A DNA stretch of 64,000 bases, taken from NCBI RefSeq assembly GCF_026802175.1, contig NZ_CP113797.1, forward strand, positions 2,085,026 to 2,149,025, written 5' to 3'. This DNA comes from Thermocoleostomius sinensis A174. GTDB taxonomy: Bacteria; Cyanobacteriota; Cyanobacteriia; Elainellales; Elainellaceae. Of this stretch, positions 47,792 through 56,282 are shown piece by piece. The translations under genes were made by a program, and so were the position numbers. The notes beneath the pieces are model-generated. The model was not told the origin of the DNA, searched no databases, and saw only the letters and a list, made by a program, of their open reading frames with translations. Positions within the stretch are counted from its first letter, which is position 1. Each line of letters opens with the position of its first letter.

Positions 47792-49591
47792 CTACTCAGC
47801 GCCCAGCACACAGACGGCATCAACGACGGTAAAGGTTTCATTCTGAAACACCGTACACGACTCAGCCATTCGTTCTAAGGCGGCTCGGCGCACACGCGGG
47901 CGAATCTCGGCGGTGGTATCGGCAAATTCTCGAAACACGGGATTGGTTTCTAAGTAATTTAGGCGAAACGATCGCGCTTCCAGTAGCCAAAGATCTACCC
48001 CATAGGTTTGAATGAACTGCTGCACCTCAGTCAACTTGGGGCTATATTGCGCCCGCATTAAATCAATTGTGCGTTGGCTAATCTGCTGATAGTAGCCCAA
48101 ATGATAGGGCAAGACAAAGCCGCGCCCCCCCACCAAAATCGAGCGCTGGGCAAAACTGGGAAGGTTGTTGATTTCGCGATCGATCGAAGCAATTACGCTG
48201 TCTTTGGGCTGTTGGTACAGGAACGCATACAGATCCGGGTGGCGACCCGTCGAGTATTGAATCACCGGAAACGACACATCTTCAAACCGCAGCAGCACCG
48301 GGTAGAGCAATAGCCCGATCGCCACGATTCCCGTGATAGCTAACATCACTGGATTTTTCGGTTGTTCGTTCCGCTGTGTCATCGAATTAAATAAGCCTTG
48401 CAGCAAAATCGTCAATGCTAGTCCTGCGGCCAGCGCCGCCACAATCCGAAAACTGTGCTCGGTGTAGCGATTAGGTAAATGCAGCTTAAAGATCAGCGCA
48501 TGCGCCAAAAAGAACAAACTGACAGACACCAGAATCATTTGTGGTAACACCCGCACCTTACGACTAACCAGCGCCACCAACGGCAAGCGGGTGAACTTCA
48601 GCAAAAATGGTAGTGACAGCGCCAACCACAGATGCGGCAACAGAAACATCCGCAGCGGATTCGGCGGCAGATTATCGACTTCCGGCGTAAAAACTGAATT
48701 GGCCGTACACCATTCAAACGGCAACATGCCGCTCCGCTTACCGCAGAACCAAAACTCCAACGGTCGATCGCTAAAAAACGCCGACCACCCCATTTCTGAC
48801 AAGGTGAACATCGATCGTGCTTCTGCCCCACTCAGCACGGGCCCAAAGGCTGACGACTTGAGCGCATAGGGCAACATCACCAAAAACGCCACCGCCAAGC
48901 CTAAGCCTGAAAACCAGTAATCGCGCCGATTGTCCGATAACCGCAAATTGCCCGATTGCCATTTCAGTAGTTGCAACAGCAGCACACCGGAATAGATAAA
49001 CACACACTGAGGATAGAACAATCCTTGCAGCGCAATCGTCCCTAAGCAGGGCCAGAGCGATCGTTTCAGCAAATAATACAAAAACGCAAAAAACAGCGGA
49101 TAGACAAACGCCACCGGGGTAGCAGAAATAATATCATCCCGCATCCATAGGCTTTGGTTGAGCAGCAGCGTGGTCAAAAATCCGGCAAAGGGAATCGGCA
49201 ACAGTTGCAGTGTTGCGCCAAAGGCATAAACCGTGGTGATCCAGTAGAGAACGATCGGCAAACATTTGTGCAACAACAGCGGCGCAATCCCTAGCCATGC
49301 AAACGCTCGATACAGCGTGCTATAGCCCCAGGGAGCCACTGACTGAAAATAATCGGCAATTAAATCTCCTGGAAACAAGCCTGGATCAGCAAAGCGGCTC
49401 ATCCAAAATACATGCTGTCGTGCATCGTCCTGCACCACAAACTCGCTACTGAAGGCTTTCTGCATGGCTATCACCGGACAAATACTGGCGATCGCCAAAC
49501 TCAGCAGCAGCCAAAACCACAGACGCGATCGATCGGTTTTTTCGGCAGGGATGAACAGGAATTGATGCAAAGAGTGATGCAAAGCGATCAT
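47792..49591 (-). CDS. polytopic membrane protein, GT-C-like, copy 1
   Basis: 599 residues from the ATG at 49591; a TTG at 49612 would add 7. Same layout as the downstream paralogue: FVVQDDARQHVFWMSRFADP, ALFP/GDLIADYFQSVAPWGY, LLPIPFAGFLTTLLLNQSLW, RDDIISATP, and C-terminal RSILVGGRGFVLPYHLGYYQ. It has an insertion of about 25 residues near position 300 (after EFWFCGKRSGML) that the second copy lacks. The shared motifs suggest a conserved reaction at the outer face of the membrane. No sugar-nucleotide gene is adjacent. Confidence 0.72.
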   Translation of the reverse strand: MIALHHSLHQFLFIPAEKTDRSRLWFWLLLSLAIASICPVIAMQKAFSSEFVVQDDARQHVFWMSRFADPGLFPGDLIADYFQSVAPWGYSTLYRAFAWLGIAPLLLHKCLPIVLYWITTVYAFGATLQLLPIPFAGFLTTLLLNQSLWMRDDIISATPVAFVYPLFFAFLYYLLKRSLWPCLGTIALQGLFYPQCVFIYSGVLLLQLLKWQSGNLRLSDNRRDYWFSGLGLAVAFLVMLPYALKSSAFGPVLSGAEARSMFTLSEMGWSAFFSDRPLEFWFCGKRSGMLPFEWCTANSVFTPEVDNLPPNPLRMFLLPHLWLALSLPFLLKFTRLPLVALVSRKVRVLPQMILVSVSLFFLAHALIFKLHLPNRYTEHSFRIVAALAAGLALTILLQGLFNSMTQRNEQPKNPVMLAITGIVAIGLLLYPVLLRFEDVSFPVIQYSTGRHPDLYAFLYQQPKDSVIASIDREINNLPSFAQRSILVGGRGFVLPYHLGYYQQISQRTIDLMRAQYSPKLTEVQQFIQTYGVDLWLLEARSFRLNYLETNPVFREFADTTAEIRPRVRRAALERMAESCTVFQNETFTVVDAVCVLGAE

Positions 49592-49653
49592 ACGCCCAAT
49601 TCGGTAACGCAATTACGCTTCATTAAATCACTTGTTAGCTTGCTTAGGCAGTG

Positions 49654-50136
49654 CTAGCCAGCTTTAGTTTTCCGTGGGGTAATAGCCTGAGGATTTTCTG
49701 TCGCACCGCTTTTTATAACTAGATTGAACACCTGAAGGATTTGCAAACAGATCTGTCTGAGCTTTTGTTCAGCATCCGGCAGAGGCAATACGGTTCCCCA
49801 AAATTCCCAGCGTCCAGCAGTCGCAAAGCGCCACTGTTGCCCCATATAATCATGTCCAGAAAGTTCTACGCCAATAACTCGTTGTGGATTTGCGATGGTA
49901 GTTCCTGGTAGCCGAATTTGCATCAAAATCGTTTGGCTTTGGCAGACAAAACTGCGTCGAGGGAAATGAAAGGCAAAGTCGATCGAATCGGGATCATCAA
50001 ATTTTGCGGTATTTTCATCTTTTACCCAGGGACTGAGATTGACTGAACTATCCGGAAACTGAGATTTGAACAGATTTACCACAGCCCCAATTTGACTGAT
50101 TCGCTCGATAATATTGGCTTGTTCCATAGCATTCAC
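49654..50136 (-). CDS. conserved protein of unknown function
   Basis: 160 residues starting at GTG; AGGAG lies 8 bases upstream, which favours it over the ATG at 50127. The middle has FAFHFPRRSFVCQSQTILMQ, IRLPGTTIANPQRVIGVELS and GHDYMGQQWRFATAGRWEFW, a beta-rich run with many aromatics. No signal peptide or membrane helix. The last 15 residues are basic. No family recognised. Confidence 0.65.
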   Translation of the reverse strand: MNAMEQANIIERISQIGAVVNLFKSQFPDSSVNLSPWVKDENTAKFDDPDSIDFAFHFPRRSFVCQSQTILMQIRLPGTTIANPQRVIGVELSGHDYMGQQWRFATAGRWEFWGTVLPLPDAEQKLRQICLQILQVFNLVIKSGATENPQAITPRKTKAG

Positions 50137-50510
50137 AGCTTATACTCCTAATTAACTCAGAATTGCCCTGGTTCACTATTGAGAATATTTACTGAAGTTG
50201 GCAATAGGTAAAAGAAGAGGATTCGCGTTGACATTTTCCAATTTGCCTACCCTCTGTGCATTCTCTTCAGCAGATAACCTAAAAGTCTCTCAATTGTGCT
50301 AGTCAATTTAGACCCAATCCATACCTTGTATCAGCAATAGGTAAGCGGCGCGACCCCAAACCTGCACATTAAGAAATGCGAAAGATGCGAGTCAATTAAC
50401 TCACACACCAAAAAAATAATTACCCAAAAAACAATCATGTCGATTATAGATTTATTGAAAAAGATTTGCAATAATGATCTCGTTCGACATCGTCATTTGG
50501 AGGCATCGAT
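50137..50510. other. AT-rich upstream region of the flavodoxin island
   Basis: About 370 bases between divergent genes. The part 50430-50482 is very AT-rich (AAAAAAATAATTACCC; TTATTGAAAAAGATTTGCAA then TAATGATC) and might hold a promoter and a Fur-type site, which in cyanobacteria is AT-rich and poorly conserved. GGAGG at 50499-50503 serves the small ORF at 50511. Confidence 0.4.
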
Positions 50511-50651
50511 ATGAGCATCTATGCTCAGGACTTGAGCGCTACTGCCCAAGCTATGGTAGCTCCTAGTAAGGAGATTCCGGCAATGGATGAAAGAAACAGC
50601 GCCCACAACAAGCGGTTTGAAAAGCTGGGAATTCCTACCTACCTTTTGTAG
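50511..50651 (+). CDS. 46-residue ORF heading the flavodoxin island
   Basis: Hand-translated: begins MSIYAQDLSATAQAMVAPSK and ends FEKLGIPTYLL. GGAGG lies 7 bases before the ATG, a strong sign of translation. It has no membrane segment and no Cys. It precedes the zinc-ribbon gene by 15 bases, so the two could be translated together. No family recognised; it may be a small stress protein or a leader peptide. Confidence 0.55.
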   Translation: MSIYAQDLSATAQAMVAPSKEIPAMDERNSAHNKRFEKLGIPTYLL

Positions 50652-50666
50652 ATTTCTCGAGATGTG

Positions 50667-50846
50667 ATGACGATTTGTCCTTGTTATTCTGATCAGTTAT
50701 TGCGCCATGTACGTCAGTTCAAGGTTTATTGGTTTTGTCCAGTTTGTCGGCAGGAGATGCCTAGCCTGGACAAGCTTCAGCCCACAACTGATGTCCACTG
50801 TAGAAATGAACAACTTGTTCAAATGTTATTCAAATGCCATAGCTAG
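50667..50846 (+). CDS. small zinc-ribbon protein
   Basis: 59 residues. Two Cys pairs, MTICPCYSDQLLRHVRQFK and VYWFCPVCRQEMPSLDKLQ, are spaced as a zinc ribbon; a sequence of this kind occurs in many cyanobacteria (from memory). The GTG at 50664 directly before the ATG is an alternative start. Zinc or iron-sulfur binding is inferred from spacing only. It lies 15 bases after the 46-residue ORF and about 95 bases before flavodoxin 1. Confidence 0.72.
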   Translation: MTICPCYSDQLLRHVRQFKVYWFCPVCRQEMPSLDKLQPTTDVHCRNEQLVQMLFKCHS

Positions 50847-50940
50847 ATGACACAACTATCGATTCGCATGAACCGCTCCTTGAGTTGAGAGAACACAACA
50901 GCTTACGATTTGCAATTGCATGACTTGAGAAGGAGCAAAA

Positions 50941-51453
50941 ATGTCTCAAATCGGTTTGTTCTATGGAACACAAACAGGAAATACCCAAACCATTGCAGAA
51001 ACTATTCAGAAAGAGTTTGGTGGAGATAGTGTAGTAACACTCCATGATATTGCCGATGCTGACATGGGTGATTTTGATAGCTATCAGTGCATCATCATTG
51101 GTTGTCCCACTTGGAACGTTGGTGAGCTACAAGCGGACTGGGAAGGGGTATACGATGAATTGGATACGGTAGATTTTAGTGGGAAGAAGGTTGCTTATTT
51201 TGGACCTGGTGATCAAGTAGGCTATGCCGATAACTTTCAAGATGCAATCGGTATTTTGGAAGAAAAGATTTCAGAGCGAGGCGGTACTACGGTTGGGCAT
51301 TGGCCGACTGAGGGCTACGAGTTCAACGAATCAAAAGCAGTCAAAAACGGCAAGTTTGTCGGTCTAGCATTGGATGAGGATAACCAGTCCGAATTGACCG
51401 ATCAGCGGATCAAAACCTGGGTAAGTCAGTTGAAATCAGAGTTTGGTTTGTAG
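50941..51453 (+). CDS. isiB: flavodoxin 1
   Basis: FMN electron carrier of 170 residues that replaces ferredoxin in photosynthetic electron flow when iron is scarce (family knowledge). Phosphate loop TQTGNT at residues 10-15, first aromatic stack in GCPTWNVGELQADW, second in GPGDQVGYADNF (Tyr). The long-chain type is shown by the inserted loop near residues 120-140 (HWPTEGYEFNESKAVKNGKF). AGAAGGAGC precedes the ATG. All FMN contacts look intact. Confidence 0.95.
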   Translation: MSQIGLFYGTQTGNTQTIAETIQKEFGGDSVVTLHDIADADMGDFDSYQCIIIGCPTWNVGELQADWEGVYDELDTVDFSGKKVAYFGPGDQVGYADNFQDAIGILEEKISERGGTTVGHWPTEGYEFNESKAVKNGKFVGLALDEDNQSELTDQRIKTWVSQLKSEFGL

Positions 51454-51474
51454 AGTTCCTCCCAAGGACAAACC

Positions 51475-51530
51475 AAAAGGAGTTGTGAGTATTGCACTCT
51501 GGAATAGATCCGTTCTCCAACTCCTTTTCC
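51475..51530 (+). terminator. hairpin after flavodoxin 1
   Basis: AAAAGGAGTTG pairs perfectly with CAACTCCTTTT (11 bp) across a 32-base loop, ending in four T. It separates flavodoxin 1 from the DoxX gene and probably ends or thins out the first transcript. Confidence 0.6.
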
Positions 51531-51614
51531 TGATTCAACATAATCAATGCAATCGCTTACAGCCTCATGATTATTCAACTAGTTTGATTTTCTGAATATT
51601 CAGGAGATTCATCC

Positions 51615-52100
51615 ATGACTGTGACTCAGGATACTGATTCGGTTCTCTCTAACATTCCTTTTCTTATCAGAAGCCTCAAATTCACTCAGTCGGAAAATGT
51701 TTGGTTTCAGCTTACCTGGACACTTTTGCGGGTTGGGGTTGGTCTATTGATGATTCACAATGGTCTAGATAAACTTGCTGATGTACAGAAGTTTGCCGAC
51801 GGAGTTGTATCGTTTATTGGACTGCCCTATCCTGTATTCTTCACCTACTGTGCTGCCTATGTAGAACTGGTAGGTGCAATTTTATTGGCTGTAGGATTGC
51901 TGACTCGATTCAATGCAGCGGCTCTATTTGCCACAATGCTAATCGCAATCTATTTCCATTTGAAAGGAAACGGTTTGCAAGTGGCGCCCCTAGAAATGGC
52001 ATCCCTGTATGCACTGTGTTTCTTATTGTTTCTGGTCAACGGTGGAGGTAGGTTAACCATTGATGCAAGGCTGCTCCAATGGTTAACAAAGGCTGAGTAA
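51615..52100 (+). CDS. DoxX-family membrane protein
   Basis: 161 residues with four membrane helices. The motif LLRVGVGLLMIHNGLDKLAD followed by VVSFIGLPYPVFFTYCAAYV and GLLTRFNAAALFATMLIAIY is typical DoxX. Members act with quinone or thiol redox partners and superoxide dismutases in some bacteria (for example the MRC complex of mycobacteria), which is relevant as a SOD gene lies downstream. CAGGAGATTC before the ATG. Function here is unknown. Confidence 0.9.
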   Translation: MTVTQDTDSVLSNIPFLIRSLKFTQSENVWFQLTWTLLRVGVGLLMIHNGLDKLADVQKFADGVVSFIGLPYPVFFTYCAAYVELVGAILLAVGLLTRFNAAALFATMLIAIYFHLKGNGLQVAPLEMASLYALCFLLFLVNGGGRLTIDARLLQWLTKAE

Positions 52101-52175
52101 ATCGATGCTCTTAGCCAACATTGTCCATTGTCCCAAAACTAACGCTGGATTTGAGACTGAATAGGAAGCAGGAGA

Positions 52176-52688
52176 ATGGTAAAGATTGGTCTATTCTATG
52201 GAACTGAAACGGGAATTACGGAAATCTTAGCAATCTGCATTCAGAAAGAATTTGGTGGAGATAAGATTGTAGATTTGCATAATGTGGTGGGAACTACGTT
52301 GAACGATTTTGAAGAATACGATCGCTTGATTATTGGCTGCCCTACCTGGAACATTGGCGATTTACAAACCGATTGGCGAGTGCTTTATAACGAGTTGGAT
52401 GCGGTTGATTTTTCCGGAAAACAAATTGCTTATTTTGGCGCAGGGGATCAACTCGGCTATGAGAACAATTTTGTCGATGCGATTGGTATTTTGGAAGCGA
52501 AAATTTCGGCATTAGGCGGAGTCACTGTCGGCTATTGGTCGATCGATGGCTATGACTTCTGCCAATCAAAAGCGGTCAAAAACGGTAAGTTCGTTGGTTT
52601 GCCGCTGGACGAATTGAACCAACCTGACTTGACCCAAGAGCGGATCAAAGCCTGGGTAGCTCAATTGCAGCGGGAGTTTGGGTTGTAA
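52176..52688 (+). CDS. flavodoxin 2
   Basis: 170 residues, clearly a duplicate of flavodoxin 1 with the same length and order. The phosphate loop reads TETGIT, with Ile14 in place of the usual Asn, and the second loop reads GAGDQLGYENNF. Extra Cys residues appear in ILAICIQKEF and GYDFCQSKA. The Trp stack (GCPTWNIGDLQTDW) is kept. FMN binding or redox potential may therefore differ. AGCAGGAGA lies right before the ATG. It follows DoxX by 75 bases. Confidence 0.93.
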   Translation: MVKIGLFYGTETGITEILAICIQKEFGGDKIVDLHNVVGTTLNDFEEYDRLIIGCPTWNIGDLQTDWRVLYNELDAVDFSGKQIAYFGAGDQLGYENNFVDAIGILEAKISALGGVTVGYWSIDGYDFCQSKAVKNGKFVGLPLDELNQPDLTQERIKAWVAQLQREFGL

Positions 52689-52725
52689 TGTTTTTTCCGA
52701 AGATGTCTCACTGAGGTAACACCCA

Positions 52726-53031
52726 ATGATAGAGGCTTCTCTAACAAATGCGTTTTTAGTGATAGGGGCATCTTTGTGTCCACTATTGCTGATGGTGTTA
52801 TTGATTGGGTTCTTGTGGGCAGTAGGAACGGCGGTTCGCCAAAGTATTGCGCGGCTGCAACGGCTGCATTCGATTCCGTGCGACCAATGTGTTTATTTCA
52901 CAGGTTGCCATCACTTGAAATGCACAGTTCATCCCTGTAAAGCGCTGACTGAAGATGCAGTAGATTGTCTTGACTTTGAACCTGCCCTGTATAGTAAATC
53001 CTGTTGTTCGAGTCGCTGCAAGCCCCAATGA
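52726..53031 (+). CDS. Cys-rich single-helix membrane protein
   Basis: 101 residues. One membrane helix (LCPLLLMVLLIGFLWAVGTA) is followed by a cytoplasmic or lumenal tail with eleven Cys, including IPCDQCVYFTGCHHLKCTVH, PCKALTEDAVDCLDFEP and CCSSRCKP. The CxxC and CHH spacing suggests a metal or iron-sulfur centre. I do not recognise a named family. It is 37 bases after flavodoxin 2 and 12 bases before the TPR-like gene. Confidence 0.7.
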   Translation: MIEASLTNAFLVIGASLCPLLLMVLLIGFLWAVGTAVRQSIARLQRLHSIPCDQCVYFTGCHHLKCTVHPCKALTEDAVDCLDFEPALYSKSCCSSRCKPQ

Positions 53032-53043
53032 AAAGGTATTCCT

Positions 53044-53568
53044 ATGGCACTTCCTCAAGATTCCTATGAAGCGCGTGAATTGCAATGGCAGCTTTATACC
53101 AAAACAGGCAATCAGCGAATGCAAGCAAATTTATATCACGAAGCACAACAGGCATATCATCAAGCATGGGAATTAGCTGAATGGCTGCTAGAAAAAGCTG
53201 AGAAGAATGCGACACATCCAGATGCGATTCATCTTTATGTTGTCTCTTGTCATAACCTTGCGGATAATTGGTTAACCTTGGGTGATGCACAACAAGCAGA
53301 GATGATACTTCGGAAAGCATTCGATCGAGTGATTCAAATAATGACAGACAAAGGTTCATCTAATCCACGCAGGTTAGAAGCATTTAAAGCACTAAAAGCA
53401 ATCAGTTTTGAGATAGACAGTTTTTATCGAAAATTGGGTCAAATTGCCCGAGCAGAACAGACATTTGAACGAGCGATTACCCTAGCTCAAGATTTTCTAG
53501 CACAATTTGAATTTCCCCGAATCGTCAGCTTGAAATATCGTCAGCAGAACCATTCTAGTGAACGATGA
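53044..53568 (+). CDS. TPR-like helical protein
   Basis: 174 residues, all helical. Segments YHEAQQAYHQAWELAEWLLE, NLADNWLTLGDAQQAEMILR and YRKLGQIARAEQTFERAITL look like degenerate TPR helix pairs with the small residues at expected positions. It probably binds a protein partner. Ribosome-binding site AAAAGG. Spacing to both neighbours (12 and 78 bases) makes it part of the stress operon. Confidence 0.72.
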   Translation: MALPQDSYEARELQWQLYTKTGNQRMQANLYHEAQQAYHQAWELAEWLLEKAEKNATHPDAIHLYVVSCHNLADNWLTLGDAQQAEMILRKAFDRVIQIMTDKGSSNPRRLEAFKALKAISFEIDSFYRKLGQIARAEQTFERAITLAQDFLAQFEFPRIVSLKYRQQNHSSER

Positions 53569-53646
53569 ATAGCTTTCTGCTCGAGTTACATAGATTTCAA
53601 ATTGTCTGGATTTAACGTTGTAACTTAACTCAAGAGGAGAAGACTC

Positions 53647-54264
53647 ATGCCATTTGAATTACAACCCCTACCCTATGCCGAAGATGCACTGGAACCCTAC
53701 ATTGATGCTCAAACAATGCGAATTCACCATGACTTTCATCACGGTGGCTATGTCAACAATTTGAATAACGCGATCGAAAATTATCCCGATTTACAGCAAC
53801 GGTCGATCGATGACCTAATCCGCAACTTGCACACATTGCCAGAAGCTGTCCGTACTGCCATTCGCAATCACGGTGGTGGACACTTCAATCACTCTATCTT
53901 TTGGTCAGTGATGGGGCCGAATGCAGGCGGAGAACCAACCGGAGAGGTTGCCACGTTGATCAACGATGTGTTTGGTAATTTTGAGAACTTCAAAACTCAA
54001 TTCAATGATGCAGGCGCGAAACATTTTGGCAGCGGTTTTGTCTGGTTGGTGAAGACAACGAATAACCAGTTTGAGATTATCAGTCAGCCCAATCAAGATT
54101 GCCCTTGGTCAGATGGACATTATCCGATTCTTTGCAATGACGTGTGGGAACACGCTTACTACTTAACCTATCAAAACCGCCGCCCAGAATATCTCAAACA
54201 GTGGTGGAATACTGTGAACTGGAATGCGGTGAATGAGCGATTGGCGATCGCGCAGCGCCTCTAA
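53647..54264 (+). CDS. sodA: superoxide dismutase, Mn-type
   Basis: Converts superoxide to oxygen and peroxide. 205 residues; metal ligands are in [19 protein letters not shown] and [21 protein letters not shown] together with NQDCPW points to manganese rather than iron (iron types have AAQ...NH and a different C-terminal Gln/His pattern). No N-terminal signal or membrane anchor, which many cyanobacterial MnSODs have, so it should be cytoplasmic. AGAGGAGAAG lies 7 bases before the ATG. It ends the flavodoxin island. Confidence 0.93.
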   Translation: MPFELQPLPYAEDALEPYIDAQTMRIHHDFHHGGYVNNLNNAIENYPDLQQRSIDDLIRNLHTLPEAVRTAIRNHGGGHFNHSIFWSVMGPNAGGEPTGEVATLINDVFGNFENFKTQFNDAGAKHFGSGFVWLVKTTNNQFEIISQPNQDCPWSDGHYPILCNDVWEHAYYLTYQNRRPEYLKQWWNTVNWNAVNERLAIAQRL

Positions 54265-54302
54265 AAAACTCACTCACCATATTTGTTTTGATTCCTCCAT
54301 TG

Positions 54303-54339
54303 GGTGAAGGGAATATTCAAACCCTTCACCTCTTCTTCA
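54303..54339 (+). terminator. inverted repeat after sodA
   Basis: GGTGAAGGG and CCCTTCACC form a 9-bp stem over a 10-base loop, followed by a weak T-rich tail. It lies 39 bases after the sodA stop and probably ends that operon. Confidence 0.6.
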
Positions 54340-54462
54340 GTTTGTCGTTTCTAATCATCCTGATCGACAGCATTCAAATCAGGCTTGCGAGTGTCTTTGA
54401 CTCCAGTTCCACAAGTTTGGCAACTCCTACCCATCCAAATTCCCCGCCCCAACCCCTAACCC

Positions 54463-56109
54463 TTAGCCTCTATTCGGCATGGCCCACCACGCCAACGCAT
54501 AGGGCTGAACAGGTTCATTGATCTGATCGCGATAAACAACTCGGATTTTGTAACGTCCGGTTTCAGGAATTTGATGAAACAAGTGTTCAACGCTGTCTAC
54601 TTGGCTATCGGATGCCCAAATGCGGTTCCGACTATCGGTGTCTTCAGCACGCATGAGGTACATATCCAGATTGTTTAAGCCGCGATCGCGGAAGGTTTCG
54701 CCAATGTCATACTGTCCGTTTGCGTTGCGGTCTTGCAGTTCGACAAGGCGATTCCAGGTTAAGGTTGCTGCAATAAAACTACCGCCTTGCAGCGGATCTG
54801 CAAACACATAGTCTTGGTATTTGGAGGTATTTGCTGATGGTGCTGCGCTGACCGCCCGATAGTCCCAGCCGATCGCGGGTGTTTCTTGATCAGGACGCCA
54901 TTGCCCCGGTCTAAACTGTTCATAGGCACGAAACGCATTAAGATGTCCTGTTCCCATTTGTGCATCGAGCGGAAGGCGGGTGGATTGATGGGCGTCTGAG
55001 TCTAGCCAAGTGCGGTTGCGTTGGGTGAGTACCGTTCGAGTCATGCCCAAATTCAAGCCGTCTCCTTGGTCTTGCAGTTTATCTGCCGAATTCATTAAGA
55101 CTGCTTTCATCACCTCTTGTCGGCGTGCATCCAATCCCCAGTGGGACACTTCCGGCGTTTGTTTAGACTCTAGGGCTTGACGAATCGAGCGATCGCCAAA
55201 CTCTTGCAGCAGCGCCACTGTCGCCACCACATGCGGAGTCGCAAAACTAGTGCCAGAGTCGGCTGGGGCCGCTGTTCCGTTGGGAGTTAGGGTTTGAATG
55301 TCACTTCCGGGAGCTAGCAGCGCCACCGATCGCCTTGGGCCAACGTTACTTTCAGTAGCCGGATCGCGCCCGATGACCACTTCCGGTTCGCTGCCCAAAC
55401 TGAAATAGTCAACTTTGCGAAATTCTCCCCCAACTCGCATTGAGTTGGCGATAATCATGCCGTTGAAAGAATCGGTAGGAATGGGAAAGCCACCGCGCCC
55501 TTGGTTCCCAGCAATCACTTGCAGCACGTTATTGGTTCGAGCTAGCCAATCCACACACTGGGTTAACAGAGCATTGCCGTCTAGGACTGGGTTGTCGCGC
55601 GGATCACGCATCAGCGACTCGCCAAAGCTGTAGTTAATTGCCCGCACATCTCCACCATTTTGCAGCGATACAGTTTGAGCGGCTAAACACTCTTCGGGTT
55701 GTTCGCTGCGGCTTTCGGCTCCCACCGCAGAAGCATACAGCGTGGCTTCTGGGGCTACTCCAGTTAAGGTTTTGTCTCGGCTAATCAAAATGCTAGCTAC
55801 ACGAGCAGCATGGCTATCTACCAATGAATTGGCTTCTGCGGGCGCATCTCGAAAGAATAGGCGATTGGGCCGAACCGATCGATTCGTCGCTCCAGCTTTG
55901 TCTAGACCAAACTGAGCCGGACGGCCAATTTCAATTTGCCCGATCGCAATTTTGCGTCCAGTCAAGTTCAGTGGCGGCTGATGCAATTGATGAGCATGAA
56001 TGCCGTTTTCACCAACCGAATCCATCAATGCCATTACTGGCACACTGAATAACACTAAAGCGACAGTCGCGATAAACCACGCCAACTGCCGAATTCGACG
56101 CCGTATCAT
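54463..56109 (-). CDS. subtilase-like S8 protein with altered active site
   Basis: 548 residues from the ATG at 56109, which has AGGAG 7 bases upstream; the ATG at 56115 and start at 56151 are less likely. Signal peptide LAWFIATVALVLFSVPVMAL. The peptidase domain has His100 in VDSHAARVASIL, oxyanion Asn202 in VIAGNQGRGG and Ser288 in SGTSFATPHVVA. The usual catalytic Asp site (VAVIDTG) reads IAIGQIEIGRP, with Glu60 in its place. A C-terminal beta-rich domain with a TATLTW-like region (FIAATLTWNRLV) follows from about residue 425. Secreted; activity uncertain. Confidence 0.83.
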   Translation of the reverse strand: MIRRRIRQLAWFIATVALVLFSVPVMALMDSVGENGIHAHQLHQPPLNLTGRKIAIGQIEIGRPAQFGLDKAGATNRSVRPNRLFFRDAPAEANSLVDSHAARVASILISRDKTLTGVAPEATLYASAVGAESRSEQPEECLAAQTVSLQNGGDVRAINYSFGESLMRDPRDNPVLDGNALLTQCVDWLARTNNVLQVIAGNQGRGGFPIPTDSFNGMIIANSMRVGGEFRKVDYFSLGSEPEVVIGRDPATESNVGPRRSVALLAPGSDIQTLTPNGTAAPADSGTSFATPHVVATVALLQEFGDRSIRQALESKQTPEVSHWGLDARRQEVMKAVLMNSADKLQDQGDGLNLGMTRTVLTQRNRTWLDSDAHQSTRLPLDAQMGTGHLNAFRAYEQFRPGQWRPDQETPAIGWDYRAVSAAPSANTSKYQDYVFADPLQGGSFIAATLTWNRLVELQDRNANGQYDIGETFRDRGLNNLDMYLMRAEDTDSRNRIWASDSQVDSVEHLFHQIPETGRYKIRVVYRDQINEPVQPYALAWWAMPNRG

Positions 56110-56282
56110 GGGCATTCTCCTAGACCTAATTGCCGACGATCGTAGCCTCAACCAATCGAATTTCCCAATAATTGTGCCCGACTCATGATGAATTTGTGCA
56201 ATCGCAGGGGATCATTAAGGTAAGGGGCAGAGACACACTTTGTTAAACTATTTACAAGAGACGCAGGAGAGTAGAAATACCT

